Assembly (NCBI RefSeq): GCF_041807905.1
Contig: NZ_JBGVSA010000003.1
Coordinates: 186,001 to 250,000, forward strand
From: JBGVSA01 sp041807905
Lineage (GTDB): Bacteria; Pseudomonadota; Gammaproteobacteria; Burkholderiales; Rhodocyclaceae
Direction: 5' to 3'
Length of the DNA: 64,000 nt
In this document: in pieces, positions 49,030 through 57,850 of the stretch
Numbering within the stretch: the first letter of the stretch is position 1
Layout of the letters: the number at the start of each line of letters is the position of its first letter
Notes under the pieces: model-generated
What the model was told of the DNA's origin: nothing
What the model saw: only the letters and a program-made list of their open reading frames with translations
Databases searched by the model: none
Program-made: the position numbers and the translations under genes

Positions 49030-50264
49030 TTTCCTGGCAACCAGCGGAACGCCGCCAGCCCGAGCGCCACACAGGCCAGGCCGATCCCGGTGAAGGTCGC
49101 GACCAGCCCGAATACGTCACCCGCGTGACCGATGAGGATCGTGCCGATTGGCGCGAAGAGAATCGTCAGGAAACGCATGCTGGTCACCATGCGGCCCAGC
49201 AGCGCATCGGGCGTCACCCGTTGGCGCAGGCTCAGATAATTGACGACGTAGATGGCCGAGCCGCAATCGACCACCAATAGTGCGGCGCCCGCAGCCCAAG
49301 CGGTGTAACCGCCACCGGCCTGCGGCAACAGATAGAGCAGATAGCCGCAACCGGCCGCGATAATGCCCAGCGGCAGCGCGCGCCGGATATGCAGGCGCCG
49401 CTCCAGCGGATGCGCGAGTGCCGCGCCAAGCAGGCCGCCCAAAGCCCCCATCGTATTGAGAATGGCAATGTCACCCGCCGGCAAGCCCAATTCGCGCGAG
49501 GCAAAGAGCACGTAGAGCGCCTTGAAGCTGTCTTCGAGCGTAATCCACACGAACACCACCGCCACCAGGGCGCGTAGCATCGGCGTGCGCCAGACGAGCA
49601 CCAAGCCTTCTTTCACCTCGGCCCAGAAATCACCGCTGTGAATCGACGGCACTTCGTCGAAGCGGGTACGCGACAGCAGGAATGCAGAAACAACAAAGCT
49701 GGCCGCATCGGCGATGATCGCCAGCGGTGCGCCCGCCAATGCCACCAGCGCCGCGGCCAAGGCGGGCCCAGCCACCATCGAGGCCGAAGATGCTCCAGAG
49801 AGACGGCTGTTGGCCAACACCAGACGCTCGCGACCGACCAGCTTCGTCACAAAGACCTGCAGCGCCGAGCCGCCGATGGCTTCGGTGGTAGATACCATGG
49901 CCGCCACCACGTACAGAATCGGCATCGACAGCATGCCCAACTCGTAGGCGAGCGGAATCACCAACAACCCGCCTGCTGCGAACAGATCGAAGGCAATCGC
50001 CATGTGACGCTTGCGGGAGCGATCGATCCATGCGCCGGCAGGCAGCCCGAGAATGAACGGCAACAGCCTGCAGGCCGCCAGCACACCCATATCGGACGCC
50101 GAGGCGTTGAGCATCTGGATGGCGGTGAGCGGCAGTGCCATCTGAGTGACCGCGGTGCCGAGCACGGACAAAGTCGTCGCCCAAAAGACGCACATGAAAT
50201 TGCCGTCGCGCCAAAGACTTTCTGGCGGAGCGATGCGATCGAGCAGGGAAGAACGCGGTTGCAT
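49014..50264 (-). CDS. MFS transporter, EntS/DHA3-like
   Basis: 416 residues from ATG 50264 (MQPRSSLLDRIAPPESLW), with about 12 membrane helices. Family features are RDGNFMCVFWATTLSVLGTAVTQ in helix 1 and GLPAGAWIDRSRKRHMAI in the helix 2-3 loop. The EntS/DHA3 group exports siderophores or macrolides, but no siderophore genes are near, so the substrate is unknown. A frame running up to 50414 is not supported by family length. No ribosome-binding site is obvious. Confidence 0.8.
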   Translation of the reverse strand: MQPRSSLLDRIAPPESLWRDGNFMCVFWATTLSVLGTAVTQMALPLTAIQMLNASASDMGVLAACRLLPFILGLPAGAWIDRSRKRHMAIAFDLFAAGGLLVIPLAYELGMLSMPILYVVAAMVSTTEAIGGSALQVFVTKLVGRERLVLANSRLSGASSASMVAGPALAAALVALAGAPLAIIADAASFVVSAFLLSRTRFDEVPSIHSGDFWAEVKEGLVLVWRTPMLRALVAVVFVWITLEDSFKALYVLFASRELGLPAGDIAILNTMGALGGLLGAALAHPLERRLHIRRALPLGIIAAGCGYLLYLLPQAGGGYTAWAAGAALLVVDCGSAIYVVNYLSLRQRVTPDALLGRMVTSMRFLTILFAPIGTILIGHAGDVFGLVATFTGIGLACVALGLAAFRWLPGNQART

Positions 50265-50470
50265 GATCAGTTCGGCAGAAACACTGCCGGACACAAGAAG
50301 ACACGCGCCCGGGTTGGGCGCGCGGAGCCGAAGTGTCCCCAGCGCACGCCAAATGGTCAAGCAAACGGGCTCATTCGTTTGCGCCAGTCGACTTTCCCGG
50401 GCCTCTTGGACCATTGCCTGAGCAGTGGTCTAATTGCGGATTACCCGTGTACCGAGCGGTTCGCCTCACC

Positions 50471-51748
50471 ATGGACATCAAAGAATATATGCAACAGGTC
50501 GGGCGCCAGGCCCGGGCCGCCTCGCGCCAGATGGCGGCAGCCTCCACGGCCGCCAAGAACAAGGCTCTCGTCGAGATGGCCGCACTTATCCGCCAACGTG
50601 CCCCGCAACTTCTCGACGCCAACGCGCGCGACCTGGCCCAGGCACGTGCCGATGGCCTCGAGCCTGCGATGGTCGACCGGCTGACGCTGACCCCGAAGAG
50701 CATTGAAAGCATGGCTCAAGGGCTGGAACAGATTGCTGCCCTGTCCGACCCGATCGGCGAGATCACCAATGTCAAGCGCCGCCCCTCCGGCATCCAGGTC
50801 GGACACATGCGCGTGCCGCTGGGCGTGATCGGCATCATCTATGAAGCACGTCCGAACGTGACGGCCGACGCCGCGGGCCTGTGCCTGAAGAGTGGCAACG
50901 CCGCAATCCTGCGGGGCGGCAAGGAAGCGCTTCAATCGAACCAGGCAATCGCAGCCTGCGTGCGTGCTGGCCTAGCGGCCGCCGGCTTGCCTGAAGCCGG
51001 CGTGCAAGTCATTGAAACGACCGACCGCGCAGCCGTAGGCGAGTTGATCACCATGCCGGAATTCGTCGACGTGATCGTCCCGCGTGGCGGCAAGGGCCTG
51101 ATCGAGCGCATTTCGCGCGAAGCGCGCGTGCCGGTCATCAAGCATCTGGACGGCAATTGCCACGTGTATATCGATATCGCGGCCGATCCGGCCAAGGTCG
51201 TGCCCATTGTCGAGAACGCTAAGACCCAGCGTTACGGCACGTGCAACACAATCGAGTCGTTGCTGGTGGCACGCGCGGTGGCCAAGCAGTTCCTGCCGGA
51301 CGTTGGCCGCATGCTCGCCGGCAAGTCCGTCGAAATGCGCGGCTGCCCTGAATCGCTGGCCGTCCTTCGCGAAGCCGGCATCGACAGCAATCTGTTGAAG
51401 GCAGCGACGGAAGAAGACTGGCACACCGAATACACGGCACCGATCATCGCTGTGCGCGTCGTTGATGGACTAGATGCGGCAATCGCGCACATCAACACCT
51501 ACAGCTCGCAACACACCGACGCCATCATCACCGAGAACTACACGGACGCCATGCGCTTCCTGCGCGAAGTGGACTCGGCTTCGGTCATGATCAACGCCTC
51601 GACCCGCTTTGCCGATGGCTTTGAGTACGGCCTGGGGGCCGAGATCGGCATTTCGACCGACAAGATTCACGCGCGCGGCCCAGTGGGACTGGAAGGGTTG
51701 ACGAGCCAGAAATGGGTCGTCTTTGGCAACGGAGAGGTGCGCGCATGA
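50471..51748 (+). CDS. proA: Gamma-glutamyl phosphate reductase
   Basis: 425 residues. Aldehyde-dehydrogenase fold with [34 protein letters not shown], the catalytic Cys in [14 protein letters not shown], and [31 protein letters not shown] (in two parts). It reduces gamma-glutamyl phosphate in proline synthesis; proB is not in the window. The 206 bases upstream hold no gene. Confidence 0.96.
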   Translation: MDIKEYMQQVGRQARAASRQMAAASTAAKNKALVEMAALIRQRAPQLLDANARDLAQARADGLEPAMVDRLTLTPKSIESMAQGLEQIAALSDPIGEITNVKRRPSGIQVGHMRVPLGVIGIIYEARPNVTADAAGLCLKSGNAAILRGGKEALQSNQAIAACVRAGLAAAGLPEAGVQVIETTDRAAVGELITMPEFVDVIVPRGGKGLIERISREARVPVIKHLDGNCHVYIDIAADPAKVVPIVENAKTQRYGTCNTIESLLVARAVAKQFLPDVGRMLAGKSVEMRGCPESLAVLREAGIDSNLLKAATEEDWHTEYTAPIIAVRVVDGLDAAIAHINTYSSQHTDAIITENYTDAMRFLREVDSASVMINASTRFADGFEYGLGAEIGISTDKIHARGPVGLEGLTSQKWVVFGNGEVRA

Positions 51749-51954
51749 GCCACGGACAATTGGGCGCTCTGCTGGTCCTCGCAGGCATCGCCGTGGCGCT
51801 GGCCGGCTGGGGCTTTTTCCGCTATCCGCAATACAAGTTCTGGACACTCGTCCCGGCCAACCGGGCACATGAATACATGCGCACGCCGGGCGTCGTTCTG
51901 TGCTGGATCGGGATCGCGCTCGCGGGTTTCGGCGTGATGAGCTGTTCCACCTGA
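51745..51954 (+). CDS. Small two-helix membrane protein coupled to proA
   Basis: 69 residues from ATG 51745, which overlaps the proA stop (ATGA). Two hydrophobic helices (about 5-24 and 47-65) flank a short soluble loop with [20 protein letters not shown] do not recognise a named family. The coupled start and the terminator just after it (51977) indicate a real gene in the proA operon. Confidence 0.7.
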   Translation: MSHGQLGALLVLAGIAVALAGWGFFRYPQYKFWTLVPANRAHEYMRTPGVVLCWIGIALAGFGVMSCST

Positions 51955-51976
51955 CGGCCAATCGGTGCACTCGGGA

Positions 51977-52006
51977 CAAACCCTCCTGCGTGGAGGGTTT
52001 GTTTTT
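51977..52006 (+). terminator. Intrinsic terminator of the proA operon
   Basis: CAAACCCTCC (51977-51986), loop TGCGT, GGAGGGTTTG (51992-52001), then TTTTT. Confidence 0.93.
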
Positions 52007-52060
52007 GGTACGCTGCGCCATACGCACCCGTATGGCTAGACCACAACAAGGAGAGAAGGC

Positions 52061-52639
52061 ATGCACGCACGGCGCGCAATCGTAATGTCACTGGCGCTTG
52101 GCGCAGTAATCGCCACGCCCGCCGCCCACGCGGCCGAAATTGGAGGCATTCAGTTCGAAGACCAGATACGTGCCAACGATTCGTCACTGCTGCTCAATGG
52201 CGGTGGTGTGCGGACAAAGCTCGTTTTCAAGGTCTATGCAATGGGTCTGTATTTGCCCCAGAAGGCGGATACGCCGGCGGCCATTTACCAGGGTCTCGGG
52301 CCGCGTCGCATTGAACTGGTTACCTTGCGCGAACTGACTGCCGAACAATTGAGCGACGCGCTCGTAGACGGTCTGCACAAGAATCTGACCAAGGCGGAAT
52401 ACGAAAAGCTCGCTCCGCGCATCGAATCGCTCAAGAGCACCATGCTGAGCATTGGTAAAGCCCCGACGAAAACACGAATTTCGCTCGATTTCACGGGATC
52501 TGCCACTCGTGTAACGGTCAATAACGTGCAAAAGGGCGCCGATATTGCCGGCAAAGACTTTTTCGATGCGCTCCTGCATATCTGGCTCGGTGACACCCCC
52601 GCTCAAGACGATTTGAAAGAACGCCTGCTGGGCAGATAA
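52061..52639 (+). CDS. Secreted chalcone isomerase-like protein
   Basis: 192 residues, preceded by AAGGAGAGAAGG. A signal peptide (hydrophobic 8-20) ends near AHAAE. The mature part matches the bacterial chalcone-isomerase-like family: GGIQFEDQIRANDSSLLLNG, GVRTKLVFKVYAMGLYLPQK and TRISLDFTGSATRVTVN. It is periplasmic; these proteins are fatty-acid-binding in related folds, but bacterial function is not settled. It stands alone after the proA terminator. Confidence 0.85.
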   Translation: MHARRAIVMSLALGAVIATPAAHAAEIGGIQFEDQIRANDSSLLLNGGGVRTKLVFKVYAMGLYLPQKADTPAAIYQGLGPRRIELVTLRELTAEQLSDALVDGLHKNLTKAEYEKLAPRIESLKSTMLSIGKAPTKTRISLDFTGSATRVTVNNVQKGADIAGKDFFDALLHIWLGDTPAQDDLKERLLGR

Positions 52640-52646
52640 TGGCGGA

Positions 52647-53141
52647 GTGACGCCCGCCAATCTCCAACATTCTCGACATTTCGATGCGGTTCTCGCTGCA
52701 CCACACTGCCGGATCGGCGTTGCCACTGGCCGCGGCGAGAGCATCGAAGAGATTTCCTTCCTGCCGCCGGACACCCCGCTGCGGGCGCCGGATAACGTAC
52801 TGGCGGCCAAGGCCTGCGTTCAGATCGAAGCATTCCTGACCGATCCGACGAGCCCCTTCTCGCTGCCCCTGGCAATGCGGGGAAGCGCCTTTCAGCGACG
52901 CGTATGGCAGGCGATCGCAGACATCCCATGCGGCGCCGTCACCACGTACGGCGAAATATCGGCAAATCTTGGCAGCGTGGCACGCGCCGTCGGGCAGGCC
53001 TGCGGCGCCAACCCGTTCCCGCTCGTCGTGCCCTGCCATCGCGTCATATCGCGATCGGGAATTGGCGGCTTCGCGCATGCCAGCAGTGGATGGCTGCTCG
53101 ATACCAAGCGCTGGCTGCTCATGCACGAGGGCGCTTTGTGA
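52647..53141 (+). CDS. ogt: Methylated-DNA--[protein]-cysteine S-methyltransferase
   Basis: 164 residues, starting at GTG 52647, 8 bases after the previous stop. DNA-binding helix-turn-helix RVWQAIADIPCGAVTTYGEI, the Asn-hinge GQACGANPFPLVVPCHRV with acceptor Cys in PCHRV, and C-terminal LLDTKRWLLMHEGA. It removes O6-alkyl groups from guanine in one suicidal step. It overlaps xerD by four bases (GTGA). Confidence 0.93.
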   Translation: MTPANLQHSRHFDAVLAAPHCRIGVATGRGESIEEISFLPPDTPLRAPDNVLAAKACVQIEAFLTDPTSPFSLPLAMRGSAFQRRVWQAIADIPCGAVTTYGEISANLGSVARAVGQACGANPFPLVVPCHRVISRSGIGGFAHASSGWLLDTKRWLLMHEGAL

Positions 53142-54037
53142 GCGCATTCGAATCAAGTCTTTCCGCCATCGATGATTTCGTTGACTCTGTCTGGCTGCAG
53201 GATGGCCTTGCGCGAAATACGCTCGAAGCCTATCGCTCCGATCTGCGACTGTTTGCGCAGTGGCTTGGCCGGCAACAGCGCGATATTCAGCATGCCGATA
53301 AGAATGCGATCGCCGCATATCTGACGGAATTGAGCAGCCATTCGAAGCCGGCCACGCAGCGCCGCGTGCTGGCCGCGTTGCGCCGCTATTACCGCGTTCA
53401 ATTGACTGAAAACCGCATCGCTTCGGATCCGACGCTGGACATCGATCCACCGATGGCGACCCAGCGTTTCCCGAAAACCCTCAGCGAATCTCAGATCGAA
53501 GCTCTACTCGATTCACCGGATACGAACAGCGTATTCGGCTTGCGCGACAGAGCGATGATCGAAGTCCTTTATGCCACGGGGCTGCGGGTCTCCGAGCTTG
53601 TCGGTCTGAAGATTTTCGAAGTCGATATGTCGATGGGCGTCATCCGCGTGATAGGCAAAGGCAGCAAGGAAAGGCTCGTTCCGCTGGGCGAATGGGCCCT
53701 GGACTGGCTGCGCCGCTATCTCGCCGAAGGGCGGCCGGCATTGGCTAAACTGCCTGACGAGGCGATATTCCTGACTCGCTTTGGCACTGCAATGAGTCGG
53801 CAAATGTTCTGGAACATCATCAAGCGCTACGCGATCGATGCGGGGATTCGCCAGGAACTGATCTCGCCCCATACGCTGCGCCACGCCTTTGCGACTCATC
53901 TGCTGAACCATGGGGCCGATTTGCGTGTAGTACAGCTTTTGCTCGGCCATGCGGACATTTCTACCACGCAGATTTATACGCACGTTGCACGCGAGCGCCT
54001 GAAACAACTGCATCAGGTTCATCACCCGCGCGGATGA
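53138..54037 (+). CDS. xerD: Site-specific tyrosine recombinase XerD
   Basis: 299 residues from GTG 53138, coupled to ogt. The N-terminal core-binding domain begins IDDFVDSVWLQDGLARNTLEAY. The catalytic residues are Arg in YATGLRVSELVGL, His-x-x-Arg in SPHTLRHAFATHLL, His in LLGHADISTTQIY and the Tyr in QIYTHV. With XerC it resolves chromosome dimers at dif. Position and length fit the housekeeping recombinase, not a mobile-element integrase. Confidence 0.95.
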   Translation: MSAFESSLSAIDDFVDSVWLQDGLARNTLEAYRSDLRLFAQWLGRQQRDIQHADKNAIAAYLTELSSHSKPATQRRVLAALRRYYRVQLTENRIASDPTLDIDPPMATQRFPKTLSESQIEALLDSPDTNSVFGLRDRAMIEVLYATGLRVSELVGLKIFEVDMSMGVIRVIGKGSKERLVPLGEWALDWLRRYLAEGRPALAKLPDEAIFLTRFGTAMSRQMFWNIIKRYAIDAGIRQELISPHTLRHAFATHLLNHGADLRVVQLLLGHADISTTQIYTHVARERLKQLHQVHHPRG

Positions 54038-54219
54038 GCATTCAACCACAAGGGTATCCCGGCCCGAAGAATGGCGGTTCATTTGCGAATGTAAATCCCT
54101 TTGCGTCGGCTGCATATTCGATGGCAGAATAAAACGTCCGCTCGGCTGCGATTCTCTTTACCGCACCGGCCACCAGCGAACGTCGAGACAAACTCTCCAT
54201 CCAAAAAGGGCCCGACGAC

Positions 54220-54576
54220 ATGGAACTCAGCAAGCTCTCCCTTGGCGAACTCAAGCGCCTCAAATCGCGCATCGAAACGGAAATCAGCCGCCGCACCGAT
54301 ACCACGAAGCGTGATCTCCTCAAGAAATTCCAGAAAATGACGGCCGAACTGGGCCTGTCCATTAATGACGTGATCGGCAAGCCGGCTGCTGCCGAAGGGC
54401 CTCGCGCCAAACGCGGCACGGCGAAGAAGGCCACTGCAGCCAAAACCAAGGTGGCACCGAAGTACCGCAACCCGGGTGACGCCGCGCAAACCTGGACAGG
54501 CCGTGGGCGCAAGCCGCAATGGGTTTCGCAGCAACTTGAACAAGGCAAAACGCTGGATGATCTGCTGATCAAGTAA
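54220..54576 (+). CDS. H-NS family nucleoid protein
   Basis: 118 residues. The N-terminal helical dimerisation part is LSKLSLGELKRLKSRIETEI, a basic Ala/Lys-rich linker follows (residues 50-80), and the C-terminal DNA-binding domain has YRNPGDAAQTWTGRGRKPQW with the TWTGRGRKP core. Such proteins silence AT-rich and foreign DNA. The 182 bases between xerD and this gene hold only a putative leader. A strong terminator follows at 54613. Confidence 0.93.
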   Translation: MELSKLSLGELKRLKSRIETEISRRTDTTKRDLLKKFQKMTAELGLSINDVIGKPAAAEGPRAKRGTAKKATAAKTKVAPKYRNPGDAAQTWTGRGRKPQWVSQQLEQGKTLDDLLIK

Positions 54577-54612
54577 TACGACTGGTCGCAATATCGTTGC
54601 GGCCGGTAAAAG

Positions 54613-54646
54613 AAAGGCCATGGGGCGTACGCCTCATGGCCTTTAT
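54613..54646. terminator. Bidirectional terminator between the H-NS gene and folB
   Basis: AAAGGCCATGGGGC (54613-54626), loop GTAC, GCCTCATGGCCTTT (54631-54644), then ATT; A-rich on the left side, so it can serve both convergent genes. Confidence 0.88.
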
Positions 54647-54745
54647 TCGTTTGACTGCGCGATGGATTTTTTTCAGCCGATTGTAAAAACAACAAAAGCG
54701 ACACTCGGTGCGGTGGGCGCTTTCTGCGGGACATCACTCAAGCAG

Positions 54746-55135
54746 CTAAACGACGCCGCTTCCGCGGGCAGGTGGAACGCCGACGCCCTCGCGACTGCGC
54801 TCAATATAGACACCAACTCGCCGCACGCCCCGCAGCACACCAAGCTTGACGATCGAAACCCGCACCCAGGGCGCGCCGAATTCCTCGAACATCAGTCCTA
54901 CGAGAAATTCGCCAAGTGTTTCCAGCAAATTGAAATGCCGTTCCGCAAGCACAGCGCGAATGCGGGAAACCACCTTGTCGTAATCAATGGTATCGGAGAT
55001 GTCGTCGCGGTCCGCTGCCGATTCGGGCACGCCGAAAGTAAGGTTGATCTCCACGGCTTGCGGAGCCAGTTGCTCGCGCGGGTAAATTCCTACCCGCGCA
55101 TCAACCTGCAGACCTTCCACAAAGATAAAATCCAT
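54746..55135 (-). CDS. folB: Dihydroneopterin aldolase
   Basis: 129 residues from ATG 55135 ([21 protein letters not shown]), with AGGGAA just before it. Family features are the substrate-binding VGIYPREQ with the Tyr and Glu, [26 protein letters not shown] and the catalytic Lys in [11 protein letters not shown]. It makes 6-hydroxymethyl-dihydropterin in folate synthesis. It is divergent from plsY, 53 bases apart. Confidence 0.9.
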   Translation of the reverse strand: MDFIFVEGLQVDARVGIYPREQLAPQAVEINLTFGVPESAADRDDISDTIDYDKVVSRIRAVLAERHFNLLETLGEFLVGLMFEEFGAPWVRVSIVKLGVLRGVRRVGVYIERSREGVGVPPARGSGVV

Positions 55136-55188
55136 TTCCCTGTCTTTCAGGGCGCCGCGCGCCCGCATCGCATCAGCACTACAACAAC

Positions 55189-55824
55189 ATGACCGCCACA
55201 TCGACCAGCATTCTAGCCTTGCTCGCCGCGTACCTCATCGGCTCCATCCCTTTTGCGGTCATCGTATCGCTCGCCCTGGGGATTTCGGACCCGCGCTCAT
55301 ATGGATCCGGCAATCCCGGCGCGACCAATGTACTGCGCAGCGGCAATAAGTTTGCCGCCCTGCTCACCCTTGTGGGTGATGCAGGCAAAGGCTGGCTGGT
55401 GGTCTGGGGCGCCAAGGCGCTGGTGGCCCATGGCATCTTCGCGCTTTCGCCACGACTGCTCGCGGGCATGGCGATCGCGGCGTTCCTCGGCCATGTGTTT
55501 TCGGTATTCCTGCGCTTCAAAGGAGGCAAAGGCGTGGCCACGGCAGCGGGCGTCTTGTTCGGCATCCATTGGCTGGTGGGCCTGGGGACTCTGGCAGTAT
55601 GGATTGCGGTCGCGGCGATGTCCCGCTATTCGTCGGCGGCCGCACTGACTGCTGCGGTCGCCGCCCCTGCGCTGGCGCACTTTGTCTTGGGAGACCCGCT
55701 CTGGGTCGGAACGACCATCGTGCTAGCCGCCGTCCTGATCTGGCGGCACGCCGAAAATATCCGGCGCTTGCTCAATGGCACGGAGAGCAAGCTGGGCAAG
55801 AAAAAAGAAGCGATCAGCCGCTGA
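55189..55824 (+). CDS. plsY: Acyl-phosphate glycerol-3-phosphate acyltransferase PlsY
   Basis: 211 residues with seven predicted membrane helices. The three family motifs are [13 protein letters not shown] with [31 protein letters not shown], and the later [18 protein letters not shown]. It makes 1-acylglycerol-3-phosphate, the first step of phospholipid synthesis. Its end overlaps the convergent tsaD by 11 bases. Confidence 0.95.
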   Translation: MTATSTSILALLAAYLIGSIPFAVIVSLALGISDPRSYGSGNPGATNVLRSGNKFAALLTLVGDAGKGWLVVWGAKALVAHGIFALSPRLLAGMAIAAFLGHVFSVFLRFKGGKGVATAAGVLFGIHWLVGLGTLAVWIAVAAMSRYSSAAALTAAVAAPALAHFVLGDPLWVGTTIVLAAVLIWRHAENIRRLLNGTESKLGKKKEAISR

Positions 55825-56839
55825 CTTCCGCCAGCGGCCAGCGCGGGCGAACGGCAAATGAACCACCCCGCTCGGCTGGCTGCCTTCCAGCCATGAGATG
55901 CATGGCGCCCGCAAAGGCAATCATCGCGCCGTTATCGGAACAGAATTCCAGTTCGGGGAAATATACGCGGCCTCCACGCCGAGCCATTTCGTCACGCAAC
56001 CGTTCGCGCAGGCGCACATTCGCTCCCACGCCGCCAGCGACCACGAGCTGCTTGAGGCCGGTTTGGCGAATGGCGGCAATCGCTTTTGCACACAGCACAT
56101 CGACGACTGCCTCCTGGAATTCAGCCGCCAGATCGGCCTGCTGATCTGGCAGAAAGCCTGGTTGCCGCGCAGCCGTCAGGACGGCGGTCTTCAAGCCACT
56201 GAAGCTGAAGTTGAGGTCGCCGGAGTGAATCATCGGACGCGGCAGCTTGAATCGCCCCGGTACCCCCTGCGCGGCGAGACGAGCGAGAACGGGACCGCCG
56301 GGATACGGCAACCCAAGCAGTTTGGCCGTCTTGTCAAAAGCTTCGCCGGCGGCGTCATCCACGCTCTCGCCAAGCAATTCGTACTTGCCCACGCCGTCCA
56401 CCCGCATCACTTGCGTGTGACCGCCGGAAACCAATAGCGCGACGAACGGGAAATGCGGCGGCTCAGTCGCCAGCATCGGCGACAGCAAATGCCCTTCGAG
56501 GTGATGCACGGGCAAGGCCAGCACCGACAACGACGTCGCGAGCGCCTCCGCCACGCTGGCGCCAACCAGTAGCGCGCCCGCCAGGCCCGGACCGGTGGTG
56601 TACGCAATCGCGGTGATCTGCGACAGGCTGCGCCCGCCTTTCGCCATAGCCTCACGGATCAGAGGAATGATGCGGCGCACATGATCACGGGACGCCAGCT
56701 CAGGCACCACGCCACCGTAGGCTGCATGCATGTCGATCTGCGAAAAGACGGTATGGGCAAGCAGCCCTGCGCGGGAGTCATAGAGACCGATGCCGGTTTC
56801 GTCGCAGGAGGATTCGATGCCGAGTACAAGGTGATTCAT
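55814..56839 (-). CDS. tsaD: tRNA N6-threonylcarbamoyladenosine transferase TsaD
   Basis: 341 residues from ATG 56839 ([18 protein letters not shown]). Metal-binding His residues in [10 protein letters not shown], ATPase-fold motifs [11 protein letters not shown] and [13 protein letters not shown], and [17 protein letters not shown]. It installs t6A37 on ANN-decoding tRNAs, among them tRNA-Ile. It is divergent from rpsU, the conserved neighbourhood. Confidence 0.96.
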   Translation of the reverse strand: MNHLVLGIESSCDETGIGLYDSRAGLLAHTVFSQIDMHAAYGGVVPELASRDHVRRIIPLIREAMAKGGRSLSQITAIAYTTGPGLAGALLVGASVAEALATSLSVLALPVHHLEGHLLSPMLATEPPHFPFVALLVSGGHTQVMRVDGVGKYELLGESVDDAAGEAFDKTAKLLGLPYPGGPVLARLAAQGVPGRFKLPRPMIHSGDLNFSFSGLKTAVLTAARQPGFLPDQQADLAAEFQEAVVDVLCAKAIAAIRQTGLKQLVVAGGVGANVRLRERLRDEMARRGGRVYFPELEFCSDNGAMIAFAGAMHLMAGRQPAERGGSFAVRPRWPLAEVSG

Positions 56840-56906
56840 GCCACGTAGTGTACGCGACTGATCGCCCGCCCGGACAGGCCAACGAAGGTCGGCACGAATA
56901 AACACG

Positions 56907-56935
56907 TTCACTTTCGGCTCAGGGCGGTGTATATT
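56907..56935 (+). promoter_or_regulatory. Sigma-70 promoter of rpsU
   Basis: TTCACT (56907-56912), 17 bases, TATATT (56930-56935), 40 bases before the rpsU ATG. Confidence 0.55.
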
Positions 56936-56975
56936 CGCCGACTCACTCTCTTCAGAGCCAGCAAGGAAAACAGGA

Positions 56976-57188
56976 ATGCCTGGAGTACGCCTCAAGGAAA
57001 ACGAGCCGTTTGAAGTCGCCATTCGCCGCTTCAAGCGCACGATCGAAAAAGCCGGTCTGCTGACCGAACTGCGCGCCCGCGAGTTCTACGAAAAGCCGAC
57101 GTCGGAACGCAAGCGCAAGAAGGCCGCCGCGGTCAAGCGCCTGCACAAGCGTCTGCGCAGCCAAACGCTGCCGCCCAAGCTGTACTGA
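56976..57188 (+). CDS. rpsU: 30S ribosomal protein S21
   Basis: 70 residues: [38 protein letters not shown] and a very basic C-terminus. It is the first gene of the macromolecular synthesis cluster rpsU-yqeY-dnaG-rpoD. AAGGAAAAC precedes the start. Confidence 0.98.
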   Translation: MPGVRLKENEPFEVAIRRFKRTIEKAGLLTELRAREFYEKPTSERKRKKAAAVKRLHKRLRSQTLPPKLY

Positions 57189-57236
57189 TTCCCATCTTCC
57201 GGCGCCCAGTGGCGTCGGTCTGATGAGAGCAGGAAG

Positions 57237-57265
57237 ACCCGGAGCCGTCAGGTATCCGGGTTTTT
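57237..57265 (+). terminator. Terminator/attenuator after rpsU
   Basis: ACCCGGA (57237-57243), 11-base loop, TCCGGGT (57255-57261), then a T-run to 57265. A terminator at this point between rpsU and dnaG is known in E. coli, where partial readthrough sets primase at a low level. Confidence 0.7.
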
Positions 57266-57316
57266 GCGCTTTGCGGCCCGCTGCCGCAAAACACCCACCG
57301 AATTCGAAGGCCAGCA

Positions 57317-57763
57317 ATGTCGCTCAAAGAACAGATCAATGAAGACATGAAGGCGGCGATGCGTGCGCGCGAGACTGCGCGACTCGGCGCCATCCGCCTG
57401 CTCCTCGCTGCAATGAAGCAGAAGGAAGTCGACGAACGCATTACGCTCGATGACACGGCTGTCGTCGCCATCGTTGAAAAGCTCATCAAGCAGCGCCGCG
57501 ACTCGATCGCCCAGTACGAAGCCGCCAAACGGCAGGACCTGGTCGATGCGGAACGACTCGAACTGGAAGTCCTGACCGCTTATATGCCGGCCGCACTATC
57601 GGAAGGCGAAATCGACGCCGCCGTGACGGCCGCGGTTTCCGAGACCGGCGCAGCCGGACCGGCGGACATGGGTAAAGTCATGGGCTTGCTCAAAGGCAGG
57701 CTGGCTGGGCGCGCTGACATGCAGGCCGTATCCGCCAAGGTCAAGGCCGCGCTGAGCAAGTAA
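57317..57763 (+). CDS. yqeY: GatB/YqeY domain protein
   Basis: 148 residues: SLKEQINEDMKAAMRARETA at the start, AIRLLLAAMKQKEVDER, AYMPAALSEGEIDAAVTAAV and MGKVMGLLKGRLAGRADMQ. The family resembles the tRNA-binding tail of GatB; its role is unsettled. Its place between rpsU and dnaG is conserved. Confidence 0.93.
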   Translation: MSLKEQINEDMKAAMRARETARLGAIRLLLAAMKQKEVDERITLDDTAVVAIVEKLIKQRRDSIAQYEAAKRQDLVDAERLELEVLTAYMPAALSEGEIDAAVTAAVSETGAAGPADMGKVMGLLKGRLAGRADMQAVSAKVKAALSK

Positions 57764-57850
57764 ACCCGCGACGAAACCAACCGTTATTCAGCAATCGGGG
57801 CCGCTCGGCGGCCCGCTTCGCAACAAGCACACCGGACGAACCCGCAGTCG

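Noticed and set aside
53138..54037. Integrase of a genomic island
   Set aside because: Length, motifs and the ogt-xerD context fit the housekeeping XerD; no attachment repeats or island genes were seen nearby.
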